A DNA stretch of 62,000 bases from positions 332,422,302-332,484,301 of the forward strand of contig NC_081413.1 of assembly GCF_030272615.1 (NCBI RefSeq), written 5' to 3'. The position numbers and the translations under genes were made by a program. Below the pieces are notes generated by a model. That model searched no databases. It was not told where the DNA came from and saw nothing but the letters and a program-made list of their open reading frames with translations. This stretch comes from Cryptomeria japonica (taxonomy: Eukaryota; Streptophyta; Pinopsida; Cupressales; Cupressaceae). Below, one piece after another: positions 22,605-33,559 of the stretch; within the stretch, counting starts at the first letter, position 1; every line of letters begins with the position of its first letter.

Positions 22605-23227
22605 CTAGGAGTAGACAAGTGCCTTCTTATTCGATCCCATGATTCTCACATAAAGTATTAAACTCATCAGAAGTAAACTCTCCACATTTGTTATACCCAA
22701 ACATTTGATTCTTCTATCTATCTCATTTTCAACCATAGCCTTGAATTTCTTGAACTTTTTTAGAGCTTCAGATTTTTCTTTTAAGAAATTAACCCAAGTC
22801 ATTCTAGAGTAATCATCAATTAAGAGCATGAATCTGGTCTAGTCGGACCACAAAGATTAGTGTGCACCAATTCTAATAGTCTAATAGAAGATTGTTCCTT
22901 AACTTTAAAAGTTCTCCTTGTTTGTTTTTCAACTTGACATTCTTTGCAGATAGCATTAGTAGGCTTTGTAATCTTCGACAAATCTCTCACAACTTGAATT
23001 GAGCTAATCCTCACAATATTATCAAAATTAATGTGACACATCCTCTGGTTCCATAACCAACTCTCGTTAATTTTCGCCATTAGGTAATATCTATCATTTG
23101 TCCTTAACTGATAAACATTTCCATCTGTCCTCTTTCTTACTGCAATCACAACTGGAACTTTTTCTGATCTCACATCCATCATCCTAAAAAACAAGATTAT
23201 ATCCATTTCCACACATTTGTCCAACAC
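22605..23227 (-). pseudogene. Copia GAG-pre-integrase and integrase core remnant
   Basis: The pre-integrase zinc-finger part reads WNQRMCHINFDNIVRI and later ICKECQVEKQTRRTF, giving the H and C-x-x-C ligands. The integrase core starts LLELVHTNLCGPT and, after a frame change near 22,825, LLIDDYSRMTWVNFLKEKSE. The first catalytic aspartate of the DDE triad (normally in an H-S/T-D-L-x-G-P motif) is asparagine here, consistent with a G-to-A change. Integration activity is lost. Confidence 0.8.
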
Positions 23228-23242
23228 TCAAAAGATTATGAT

Positions 23243-23563
23243 TTAAGTCTTTAACATAGAAACATTGTCAATATTATGTTTGCCATCAAAACTGATAGAA
23301 CCAATTCTAACTATCCTAGTTGTCTGATCATCACCAAATCTAACAACACCTCCATCATATTTTTCAAGTTTTACAAACTTACTCTTGTCACCAATCATAT
23401 GGTTAGAACATCCACAATCAACAATCCATTCATCTTTATCTCTTCTAGCATGAAAAGAAGATACAACAATACCTTTAGTACTAGTAACATCTTCTGGAAA
23501 TTTTTCTTTCACAATTTTTCCAAGGTTAGCAGAACAAGATTCTTCCTTTACCACCAAGGACAA
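23243..23563 (-). pseudogene. Copia aspartic protease remnant
   Basis: The segment reads DEWIVDCGCSNHMIGDKSKF and VVRFGDDQTTRIV, the typical Copia protease core. The active-site triplet, normally D-S-G, is D-C-G, so activity is doubtful. It lies between gag and the pre-integrase domain, as expected. The open frame is about 106 residues with stops on either side. Confidence 0.75.
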
Positions 23564-23647
23564 ACATTCACTGTCTTCTTCATAATCAGATTCATCATCA
23601 GAAATATTTGCATCTTCTCTAACATAATAATCCTTCCTATTGAAATT

Positions 23648-24292
23648 TCATTTCATTTCCTCATTCTTTTGATTTGCAATTCTTCTAGGACATCTAGAAG
23701 CATAATGACCTATCTTTCCACAATTGAAACATTTAAAGGGCAATTTACTATTGTACTTTCCGATTCCTTTCTTCATTCTTGTCACAAAGTCTGCCTCAAT
23801 CTCATCAAATTTATCTTCCTTAGATTCCTCATCTTTCATTGATGCAGTAGCCTTAAATGCAGTTTTTGTTCTTGCACTAGTAGTACCAAAGTATCTCACG
23901 TTAAAAGCAAGTAATGAGCCATACAAGTATTCTCTGGTGTACTTATTCTGATTCTGTGATTCTTCTATTGCTGAAACCTTAGAGCTATAGGGTTTAGTAA
24001 CTTTTTCACAACTTTATCTTTCAACAAGTTACCACCGAGACCTCTGATCTCATTTACAATACCATCTATGTTTTGCAGGTAGCTAGTTCTATTTTCTTCT
24101 TCTTCCATTTGCAAGCATTCATATTTAGTTTTAGCATTCTGCAACTAAGCTTGTTTGACCATATCATTTCCTTCATAAGTCTTTTCTGATTTATTCCAAA
24201 TATCATGAGCATATTCCAAAGATACAATTTCTGTTAATTCAATCTTAGAAAGAGCACTAAAGATAGCAAACCTTACCTTTCCATTATTTTCA
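23648..24292 (-). pseudogene. Copia gag remnant with CCHC zinc knuckle
   Basis: The minus strand shows UBN2-type gag (FAIFSALSKIELTEIVSLEY, then AHDIWNKSEKTYEGNDMV) between 24,292 and 24,140, with a TAG after VKQA. It ends in a zinc knuckle CFNCGKIGHYASRCPRR near 23,720-23,670, the nucleic-acid-binding part of gag. The 5' part of gag is missing because the CACTA element starts at 24,293. Confidence 0.8.
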
Positions 24293-24490
24293 CACTAACT
24301 CATTTGGGTGCATTTTCCGACGAACTATGGGATTTTTTTTGTTTTGTCGGATATTATGAGGTACACTGTGTCAGTTTGTTATTTTATAAAAAAAAGTTGC
24401 TCGACGTTCGTTGGAATTCCAATGGTTATAAATTTTGTCGGAGTTACGACGGGAGGTCGTCGGAATTTCGACGAAAAACAGAAAAGTAAA
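24293..24490 (+). repeat. CACTA 5' terminal inverted repeat and subterminal repeats
   Basis: The TIR starts CACTAACTCATTTGGG. Motifs of the form (T)CCGACGAA / GTCGGA recur in both orientations at about 24,317, 24,346, 24,400, 24,437, 24,448, 24,457 and 24,467. In this superfamily such motifs are bound by the small transposon protein (TnpA-like). The three bases before the TIR are TCA; the matching target duplication at the other end is outside view. Confidence 0.7.
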
Positions 24491-26744
24491 AGAGTAAACA
24501 AAAAAATCTTAAGGTTAGTCAAGTAAAAAATATAAAAAATCACGCGGACAGTGTTTTTCGTACTTGCAACAACGTTTTTCTAGGTTTGTGAAGGTTATAG
24601 ACTGAAATTTTTACAGTCCGATTTGATTGCCTGTGAAGAAAAATCATGTCAGATAATATTAGTCAAGAACAAAATAAGGAGACAATTGCTAGATTGTAGT
24701 CTAACTTGAAAAGAAAAGATGATGGGAAATGTTATTGTCCCTACAAAAATTGCAAGGGCTTAAAGACGAGAAGACTTTTAATCACAACAGTTGAGAAACA
24801 TTGTAGGCATCATGGTCACATTTTAGGGGGGGATGATTATTGTCCATTGGTAAGTTGTTCATTATATGTGTTTATATTGATTGCATTTGTAAATGTTTAT
24901 ATCATTTTAACAATTTATATACATAAAAAATCACTCGATAATGAGATCATGATCATGGTTTATTTATGTTGATCATTATTATATAGGTGGGGTGCCCTAG
25001 GGAACATGATATGGACTACCACGACCCGGAAAATGGGGTTTTCCAAGTGGAGGAACATGGAGGTGTGAATATTGAAGATGAAGATAATGATCCTATGGAA
25101 GAAGATGATCATGCGCTGGAAAACACAGTTGAAGATGATGGTACAAATACATTGATCCATGACACATTTAGTACTAGCGCTGCTGATCATGATGATCATG
25201 ATGACTTTGATGTTGTTCATGATTTACTTGTACTTGAGAAGGCATACGAGCCTCTTTATGAAGGCTCCCAAACAACTCTTCTCTCTGTTGTATTGTTGTT
25301 GGTGAACTTGAAGGTTATGAATGGTTTATCCAACATAACAATCTCACGTATGTTAAGGTATGTCATATATGTCATCTTTTTTCAACTATTTTTGTTGTTA
25401 TTTCATCACTAGTAAATAAAGCGTGAAATATGTACCATTAATATTATCTATATTAACAAATTATTTTTTCGTTGTAGATTGATAGGTGAATTTTTGTTAC
25501 CACCATCAAATATTCTACCTCGCTCATACCAAGAATTATCTGCCATTATGAAAGATATTGGAATGGAGTATCAAGCAATACATACATGTCCCAATGATCA
25601 TATTATATATCATAAACAATATGAATTTGCAACATAATACCCTGAATGTCATATCAATAGATATTGAACAGATCAACTAACAAAAAAGGTGCCTCGCAAG
25701 GTTCTTCGTTATATTTCCATTATTCCACGTATGCAACGATTATTTAGGTGCGAAAGCTTAGCGCAATTTATGGATTACCATGTACAAAATAGAAGTGGTG
25801 ATGGCATTCTTTGAATGCCTATGAATGGTTCTACATTTAGGGATATAGAGGAAAAATGACCAAACTTTAAAGAAGAACCTTGTAATCTTAGGCTTTCATT
25901 GGCAGTAGACGGTGTCAATCCATTTGGAGAGCTGAGATCTATTTACTCGGTGTGGCCTGTTTTTGTTATCAATAATAACATTCCTCTATGGATGTCAATA
26001 AAGAGGGAGCACATAATGTTGGAAATGATTGTTCCAAGTATTTTTTTCATTTAATAGTCATTGTAGTGCCCCTCCTAGACTTGCTTTTGATTTGCGTCCT
26101 GATAGACTTATTTAGACTTATGATGGTTATTTGATGGTTGTTTATGACTCTTCTGTTATTGGATGGTATCAATGATACTAGGACTTTATGTGGATTCATG
26201 TTATCTGTTATGACTCTTTATGATTGGAGAATTTTATGATTGATGATGTGAGACTTATTATATGATATTTGATTCTTATGGATGTTGATATATAGTATAT
26301 CCTAGATGGATGGATTTATATGACTCATAGAATTTCATATGATTATTGTCTACATGGACTATGTGACTGATGATGATACTAACCCTATTTTATGATGACG
26401 ATTCTATGTGATGTTTTGATATTATATATTGTGTGACTGTCTTCGTGAGTAGAGACGATGCCATATCACTCATTGCGAGCGGGATATGTTGTCGCGATTC
26501 TCTATCACTTGTCTGTTATTGTGAGGTTTATGTATTGTATATGTCGTGTTAGATTTTGATGCAGGTTTGTAGGTACCAGACATCGACTCCACCTGGCTCC
26601 ACAGGTCTGAGCGTGTCTTTATCCCAATGGCAAGTTGTCGGAGATGACATGGTTTCCCTCATACACTCTTGGTCTAAGATGTATACCTTGCTAATTTATC
26701 TTGATGTCTTTTCTTGGTTGATCTTCCTCTAGGGTCAACTTAGA

Positions 26745-26890
26745 TATGTGGTATATTGGTTAAGTGTCTTCTACCTTGTTTCGCAAGTCATGAGGTCAAA
26801 TCTCTCCGACTTCTTATTTTGTTCCGTCGTGGCTTGATTATTGGTTTTCTTAGATGAATGGATGATTCATTTTATTAAGAATTTAATTTG
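26745..26890 (+). mobile_element. tRNA-derived SINE head
   Basis: An A-box-like TGGTATATTGGTTAAGTG starts at 26,749 and a B-box-like GAGGTCAAATCTC at 26,792. The 45 base separation from A-box start to the GGTC core matches tRNA geometry. The body continues to an AT-rich stretch near 26,880. It resembles the minus-strand head at 15,700-15,786. Ends and target duplication are not resolved. Confidence 0.5.
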
Positions 26891-28070
26891 ATAATTAATT
26901 TATTTAATTTATTGTATTGGGATTTAATTGAGCTTTATTATTGTTTAAATTATTTAATTTGTTAATTTATTGTTGAGATGACTTTTATTTATTTATTGTT
27001 TTAATTTAATTATATAATTGAGTCCTATTTATTTTATTTATTTATTTATTGGTGTTAATATTAATAATGATAATTACTATGTGAGAATAATTTAATAAAG
27101 TATAGGTAAATAATATTATTGTACCTACCATCTTATTTTGAGGAAATATTTGTATTTCCCAATTAATTGTCATAATTATACAAGTAAATGAATTTAATTT
27201 ATTTCTACCTACCTTTATTTGTCATTGGTTGGTTTGATTGGTTTGGTAAGAAATATATTTTGTTTATTATCCCTTTTTCGAACTTTGTAAAGGTAAGTAA
27301 GATATATAGTTTCGTGGAAGTTTTCTATTGGTCGAGAAAACTATAGGTTAAATTTAATTTTCCTATTTATTTTGGCTTGCTGGTCTGAGCACGAGTTGAT
27401 TACTTGACAGATCATTGCAAGAGGATTTTGGATTTGATTTGGAGATTTGGATTGCGAATTGGATTGGGAAAGGCTTGACAAATTCACATTTCTACTTCAA
27501 TTCTTGTCTTGCGATTTGCAGGTTGGTGGATTCTTATTTCTACATTTTCTTTCTGGAAAAGATTGTCTTCTTCGTGTCTGCAAATTTGATTTGGAAATTG
27601 TTTAGGGGATTTATTTTCTATGATAATGATCTCCTTTAATTGGTTTTCAATCTGTAATGTAAATTTGGAATGGGGAGGAAGTGCAAATTTGATTGTATGT
27701 TCCTTTTTGTGTTTATTGTGTTTTCATTGTGGCTATTTTGTGGGAGTGTGGAATATTCCTTCCACTTGTTTGGATTCTTTTGGATATTTATTTGATTGAT
27801 TGAGTTACAATATGTTGATTATTAATTTCCTCTTCCTCTCCCTAGTGGTCTAGGCTTCACATTTCTCAATCTTTTGATTAGTGGGAGAGAGATCTTCTTC
27901 TGCATCTTTTTCTAGGAAGCTTGAGTTGAGCATGTTGGCTTTCTATGATGTCATTTGAGTGTTTTGGACCCCCCCCGACTTCATTAGGAGGTCCATTTTT
28001 GGTTCCTAAGACCCTTTGTGCCCCTTCCCTAGCTAAAGGACTCAGACAGGCTCAGTTCTGCACACTTCTC

Positions 28071-28365
28071 CCAGAAATGCTACTGAAGCACCTAGAAACG
28101 CTACAAGACTTACCATAAATGTCACCTTGCATTCCAAAAACACTATCCTACATCCTAGAAATGCCAAAGCTCATACCATATGCTCTGTCAAACATACCAA
28201 GAAAGCCAAGGTCCTAAAATTGCAGATGCAAGCAAAATGACCAAAAATGCTACCATATGGACCAAAAACGCCATAATACCTACCAAAAAAGGCATGATAC
28301 ATACCAAGGGTGCCACTTTGCATTCCAGGGGCACCGAGCTATGTTCTGGGAGCCCCAAACTGCTT
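28071..28365 (+). repeat. 21 bp minisatellite, about 14 units
   Basis: Units begin with CCA or CCT and follow a pattern like CCAAAAATGCTACCATATGGA. Unit starts recur every 20-22 bases from 28,071, with one 44 bp double unit. The later six units are exactly 21 bp each. Because the period is a multiple of three, one frame reads as heptads (TKNATIW, TKNAIIP, TKKGMIH, TKGATLH). There is no sign that this is translated. Confidence 0.75.
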
Positions 28366-31300
28366 CGGAGGTCCTAAAAAGTCAGTTTTTGCCCATGTGA
28401 GAGTCTTGTTGGGGTTTGTGCATTCTCCAAAGGCATGGGTGATTTGTATTATGCTTATTTGAGTTACATTTGGTGTATTTTGATCCTCCATGATGTTTCT
28501 TGTGTTCCAATAAGAGGGTTCATGCCTTACCGTTGAGGTATTCCTATGTGATTTGATGCTCCGACGAGAGGGAGAATGCCTCATTGTAGAGGGATTGTTT
28601 ATGTGAGTCCAGTGGGATGTGTTATACCTAACTATTGAGGAAATGATTCTATTTGGATTTCTTTTATTGTTTGCATTCATTATTGGCTTATGTTGATATT
28701 GCCTTTGTGAAGGTTTCCTTCCTTGAGTTGACCCTTGCATCCTTGCGCTCAGTTTGTGTTCAGTTGCCATTATGGTTGTTGTATCTTATTGAGATTTCAT
28801 GATGGATTTTTTTGTTCTTATGATTTGTATCTTTACCCTATGGCCTTGGTTCATGTATGGGGGAGTGGGCTCTTGCATGTGTCGGTACTAGGTTGTGAGT
28901 ACTAGGCCTCTAGGAAGGGGTCTAAACCTAGGAAACCATGTGAAGAGTTGATGGTATAATTGCAAGTGATAACATGATAAAAATTGATTAGACGGATGGG
29001 TATTAGGAATACATCTAATCAAGATAAATAATATGATATTGTATGGCCCAATTGGGCGGACCTAGGGAGAGGTTTTTGGGATCCTAGATTAGGAAGACCG
29101 TTGGAGCGGTATACCTGATCTCCCTTGAGTTAATCCAAGGTGGAGATAGATGTCACATGAGTCTAGAATGTGATGATACTCTACCCCACATGTATCCATT
29201 GCCCATATGCCTTGTTTTATTGATTTGCCTTTGGAGGATATTTGCATTGATCTAGCCACTTGTTGTACTTTAGTTTTGTATCCTTATGTTTGGGTTTTGT
29301 GGAGTCATGTTGTATCCTTTGGTCGATAGGTGTCATCTTAGGTCATGAGTGTGTGTTGGAACCTTTGTCATCTCCTAGCACGGGGGGTGGTTCCTTCATT
29401 GGTTCCACATGGTCGGGTGGTTGATTGCCTTCTTCCATTGGGACACTCTTCTTGGTGTTGCATGTGTGGATTAGATTCTTCATGAGTTTATGCTATTGGA
29501 TTCCTATGTTCGTGAAAAGAAGACATTGTATCATGATGTAATTTGTATGTAAAAGAAATGATGTAATCTTATGTTGTTCTATTATGTATTTGAGAATGAA
29601 GGTATAATAGGACTTGAAGTCCGAATTAGGTATAGATCTATGGTTATTTTATGATGTAAAAGATACTTGTATGAGTTTAAAGTAATCATGTGAATGTATT
29701 AGATTATTTGTACTTGAGATGTATTACATTCTTGTGATGGGTAGTACTATGTTATGTTATAGAATGAATGATAGTAACATGGAATGGTTTAGCATTAATT
29801 GATGCTTGAGTAACTAGGTGGTCATTGACACTAAAGGTTAAATGATTTGTATAATGTTCTAATAAGGTATACTATGTGTTTGGAACTTCTCATAGTAGAC
29901 AATGATGACTTGACTAAAGATTAAACGTCTTTGTGTTAGATATCTAAATGAAATGAAGAAGGAATACGATGTAAGGGCCATGAGGAATGTTTGATGATTC
30001 TTTGATGTATAGTATGATTAATATGTAAACGTGCTTACGGATTTAATGTGATTGTGAAAACGAGTAGTTAGATGATTTAAAGTTGCAATTATATTCATGT
30101 ATTAAGATTGAGTTATGTTATGCCTTAGAATGATGATGAAAATAATAGTTTAGTTGCACTAAAGCTTTACTTGAGTAGTTAAGAACCTATGAAGAATGAA
30201 TGGCTAAGTAAAATCTATGACGCAATATGATAAAAAGATATAAGAATACATACTTATGTTACTTGTAATATTAAGTCATTAGGATGTGATGTAGCAGTCG
30301 AGACCATGTGCTTATTCTATGTACTCCTATGTATTAAAGCCTTGATGAATTAGAAACAATGATCTTGTAATAAGATGTGGTATTGTTATTTTATTCATAT
30401 CGAAGGAATGTTCATGATGTTAGGATTGAGATGCTATATTTAAATAAGCAGATTATGTTTATAATAGTGAATACTATTCTTTAAATTGTTTAGTAGTATG
30501 GTATCTTACTTGAAGAATAATTAGAGCTTATTATTATAACCTTGCATATGAATATGGATAGAATTATTGGTAAGATGTATACAGGTTTCAATTAAGGAAA
30601 TAAACAAGTCCTATATGAAGGAGCATGATAAATACATTTAGATTCATGATGCATTAAGTGATTGATGAGTCAAGATACTACTTAGACATATTTGATTATT
30701 GTTTTTAAAAGAACTTGAGGAAATGCGATGTGAAGGGTTATGCATTGTATCAATGTTAATCTAGTTGCATGAAAAGTAGTTGGTAATATGCATGGTATCT
30801 TATGATCTTCTAGATAAGTGTTATGTTTAGATAATGTGTAGTGGTGACGTTAATATACCCTAGGTAATGAATGTATTTGTGAGAGTGTATTTGAAGATAT
30901 GTTGATATTTAGAAAGATTTAATCCGCTTACGTAATATAGTTTTATGATTATGTATAAGTTGGTTTATGTGATTTTGCAATGGGTAATGTTGCATGTTAA
31001 TGATAACATAGTGTATTGAATGTTTTAGAAAAAAAAATTATTATCTCCATTTGCTAGTAGATTTTAGATTAATTCTCTAGGGTATTTTGGCGGGCATTAG
31101 AGTCATGTACATTCAATTATATATATTGCAGTAAAATGGTTATAATAATTACATAATGTTTCCGTTCATTCAACTAGGTAAGTACCAAGTTAAAGATATG
31201 AATCTATATATCGAGCCTCTTATCGAGGAGTTACTAGAGTTATGGAATGGCGTCACTATGTATGACGTCTCTAGACCAATAGGACAAAGACAATTTCAAT

Positions 31301-33220
31301 TCCATGCAATGCTTGTATGGACAATTCATGATGCCCCAGGGCTAACACATTTTTGCGGTATGTTAAAAAGTTCAACTTGCACACTTTAATAATATTTAGT
31401 TTTTTAAAGTATAAATCATGCATTTAAAAAAATAATCTATTAAATATATATAATTATAAAAATTAACATATTTAATCCAATTATATATGATCTTTTAGGT
31501 CTTCAAACAAAAGGGAAATTTGCATGTCTAGTTTGTGGTCCAAAGATGAAATTTCGTCATTCAACAAGTTTAGGAAAGCAGGTGTTTGATGAGTATAGGC
31601 ACTTCCTCCACAAAAATCATAAGTATCGAACTGCTGAAAATCATATTTTCAATGGGAAAGAATAAACTACATGAAAACCACAAAGAATGACACCTCGCCT
31701 ATGGAAGCTGAAATATAATATAATTAATGGTCAAGGTAATGTCATTCAATCAAATTGTTTATCTATCATACATGATATGTTTGGAATTTATATTTATATA
31801 TTGTGTTTTGTTTATTCATGTTGTAATTGATGATGATTGTTGTTGTTAACTTTTTAAACTTATATGCTTCATGAAGGTCGTCAAGGCATTAATGACTAGC
31901 TTCCAAAGGGACTAAAAAGTTATCCCAAACAATTTATTAGGTTGCCCTACTATGAGTAGCTACAAATTGTGCATTTGTTTGATACTATGCATATCAGAAA
32001 GAATATAACATAGACGTTATGGAAAATATTGGATGGAAGGCATGACAAAGAAAGAATTGACAAAATTTGTAGTGACATTCAGGAATCCAATCATGCTATG
32101 AAAAATGTCATTCAATTAAATAGCGATGGAGACCAGATTAATATAAGTGCCCTTCCTTGGTTATTAACAGAGCAACAAAGCAATGCTATAAAAGAAGTCA
32201 TACAAAAAATTCGATTTCCCACAGGATTTGGTGCGAACATAAAGAATATCATAACAAAGAAAGGTGAATTTGGGCCAGGGATGAAAATGCATGATTGTCA
32301 TACCTTATTTAAGGTAATTCATGTTCTTGTATATTTACTATATATTTGTATACTGCATGTACGCACTTTTCATTGTATTATGTTTACTAGTTTTGGAAAA
32401 ACAATGAAAATATCATTTTATAATTGTTGCAGTATGTTCTACCTCTATCTCTCCCAGACCACTTCGACAACAATGTCAAGCAAGTTATATATGAACTTGG
32501 AAAATACATGAGGTGAGTAGTGATATTTGTTCAATTTTTTGTATAGATATTATATTTGCCATTTGTTTTACTTGTTATGTAATATATTGTATACTATTTT
32601 ATTAAGTTTCGTTAATATATTTGTGTCTTGAATCACTTGTAGATGGTTGTCATTTAAAGAAATCCATAAAGAAGATATAAATTATTGGAAGAGAAAAATT
32701 CCTCGTCTAATGTGTGAAATGAAAAAGTGTCTACCTTCGATATTTTTCAATGCACAAGAACGCTACCTCATACACCAAGTTGAGGAGATTTAATTGTGTG
32801 GACCTGTACACACAAGGTCAATGTGGATGGTTGAGAGGCACTTGAAATTTTTGAAGGCTTTGGTTCAATAAAGAGCACATCCTGAGGGTTCTATGGTGGA
32901 GGGATATATGGTATACCAGACTATGGTGTACATTACTGAATATCTTCCTAAGTTCGGATCAAAATGCGCTGTGTTGAACCCCGAGGTGGCTATAGCTTCG
33001 ATTGGGTGGCCTAATTCTGATGCTAGCGGGTGAGATGGTGAAGATAGGCTAATAAGTTTACAGGTCAACCATCACTTAGCTTCATCTTATGTACATCTCA
33101 AACATAATCATATTTTCATAGCTATTGTTTCCTAGGTATCCCATAGATGTGTTTTTAGGGTACCGAGAAACACACGACATGGAGGCTATTGTTTGGGTTG
33201 GCACTGCTGGTTTTAAGAGG

Positions 33221-33406
33221 TTGGTTCTGATCATAGTTTCTGTCTGATTGGAAGAAAAATTTAAATTGATTCTAAATTGATAACCCCATTACATCAATTG
33301 AGAAGAAGAAAAAGTAGGGTTATTGTCACATACGAGGGTGAATGCCATAGAAAAATTAGTTACAACGTTATCTTCGACAAATCTAATGACCATGTATGTG
33401 ATACAA
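33221..33406 (+). other. Unassigned DNA at the CACTA 3' side
   Basis: The sequence follows the last recognisable transposase exon and precedes the LINE poly(T). Homology to CACTA proteins fades, with frame-broken ETHDMEAIVWVGTAG-like residues just before it. No right TIR is present. Confidence 0.3.
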
Positions 33407-33550
33407 TTTTTTTTTTGATCGGTAAAAGGCCGTAGCTATAGATGTTTATTGATATTAAATCCTAGTACAACTCGGCTCACTAGGGGCACCGATAGGAAAG
33501 AGTCGGGTGGAGAAAATCTCTGGTCTCGCCCCATATAAGTTATATAGTGC
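33407..33550 (-). mobile_element. LINE 3' end with poly(A) tail
   Basis: On the minus strand the segment ends AACATCTATAGCTACGGCC, then TTTTACCGATC and a run of ten A (ten T at 33,407-33,416 on the plus strand). An AATAAA precedes the tail by about 30 bases. This is the usual 3' UTR plus tail of a 5'-truncated plant LINE. The 5' limit is set only by where the Gypsy LTR is thought to begin. No target duplication was identified. Confidence 0.5.
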
Positions 33551-33559
33551 AATTAAGGA

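Larger units (their letters stand above)
19200..24292 (-). mobile_element. Degenerate Ty1/Copia retrotransposon, 5' end interrupted by CACTA
   Basis: Read on the minus strand, the order is gag (24,292-23,650), protease (23,563-23,243), integrase (23,227-~21,900), RT and RNase H (~21,700-20,440), a polypurine tract near 20,146-20,158 and a 3' LTR starting at about 20,142. This order (integrase before RT) defines Copia. All domains carry frameshifts and stops, and catalytic residues are altered. The gag is cut at 24,293 by the CACTA terminus, so the 5' LTR is not in view. The far (left) end of the 3' LTR was not found; 19,200 is only a working limit. Confidence 0.8.
26062..31101 (+). mobile_element. 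5.04 kb LTR-like insertion in a CACTA intron (solo LTR or coding-less element)
   Basis: The insert begins TGTAGTGCCC and ends GGGCATTAGA, imperfect inverted termini (8 of 10 positions). It is flanked by the same 5 bases, GTCAT, at 26,057-26,061 and 31,102-31,106, as expected for an LTR-element target duplication. Removing it leaves a normal ~100 bp intron whose splicing restores the transposase frame. No retroelement protein domain and no internal second copy of the terminus were found, so a large solo LTR or a coding-less (LARD-like) element fits. The right end has GA in place of the usual CA. Most of the interior (28,380-31,100) is AT-rich, non-coding and without recognised subfeatures. Confidence 0.6.
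24646..33030 (+). pseudogene. CACTA transposase (Transposase_21/DUF4218), eight exons, inactivated
   Basis: Exons inferred from GT/AG sites and continuous homology are 24,646-24,849, 24,985-25,357, 25,478-26,037, 31,178-31,357, 31,499-31,735, 31,877-32,313, 32,433-32,512 and 32,643-~33,030. Exon 1 has the Cys/His transposase-associated start (CYCPYKNCKG, then HCRHHGH). Exon 3 holds LSLAVDGVNPFG, which carries the first catalytic Asp. Exon 4 gives LYIEPLIEELLELWNG and LVWTIHDAPGLTHFC. Exon 5 gives KFACLVCG. Exon 8 has the DUF4218 block SMWMVERHLKFLKALV and HPEGSMVEGYMV. The third intron is 5.1 kb only because of an insertion. In-frame stops at 24,697 (TAG), in exon 3 (TAA/TGA) and in exons 5 and 8 make it a pseudogene. 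It would excise and insert the element by a DDE mechanism. Confidence 0.8.
24293..33220 (+). mobile_element. CACTA (En/Spm-type) DNA transposon, 3' end not visible
   Basis: The element begins with CACTAACTCATTTGGGTGC at 24,293, inside the Copia gag. It is followed by subterminal words built from CCGACGAA, TTTTGTCGGA, GTCGTCGGAA and TTTCGACGAA, the usual CACTA ends. A transposase (Transposase_21 type) can be followed in eight exons from ATG 24,646 to about 33,030, with weaker similarity to about 33,220. The right TIR was not found; the 3' side is taken over by a LINE fragment and a Gypsy element. The third intron contains a 5.04 kb insertion. Several stops (for example TAG at 24,697) show it is inactive. 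Confidence 0.8.

Noticed and set aside
23276-23842. Plus-strand 188-codon frame
   Set aside because: It is the antisense shadow of the Copia protease and gag zinc knuckle on the minus strand.
26745-26810. A true tRNA gene
   Set aside because: A and B boxes have the right spacing, but no acceptor stem or cloverleaf with proper arms could be drawn.
28339-28770. Minus-strand 143-codon frame as a gene
   Set aside because: It overlaps the 21 bp minisatellite, has low-complexity composition and no recognisable domain.
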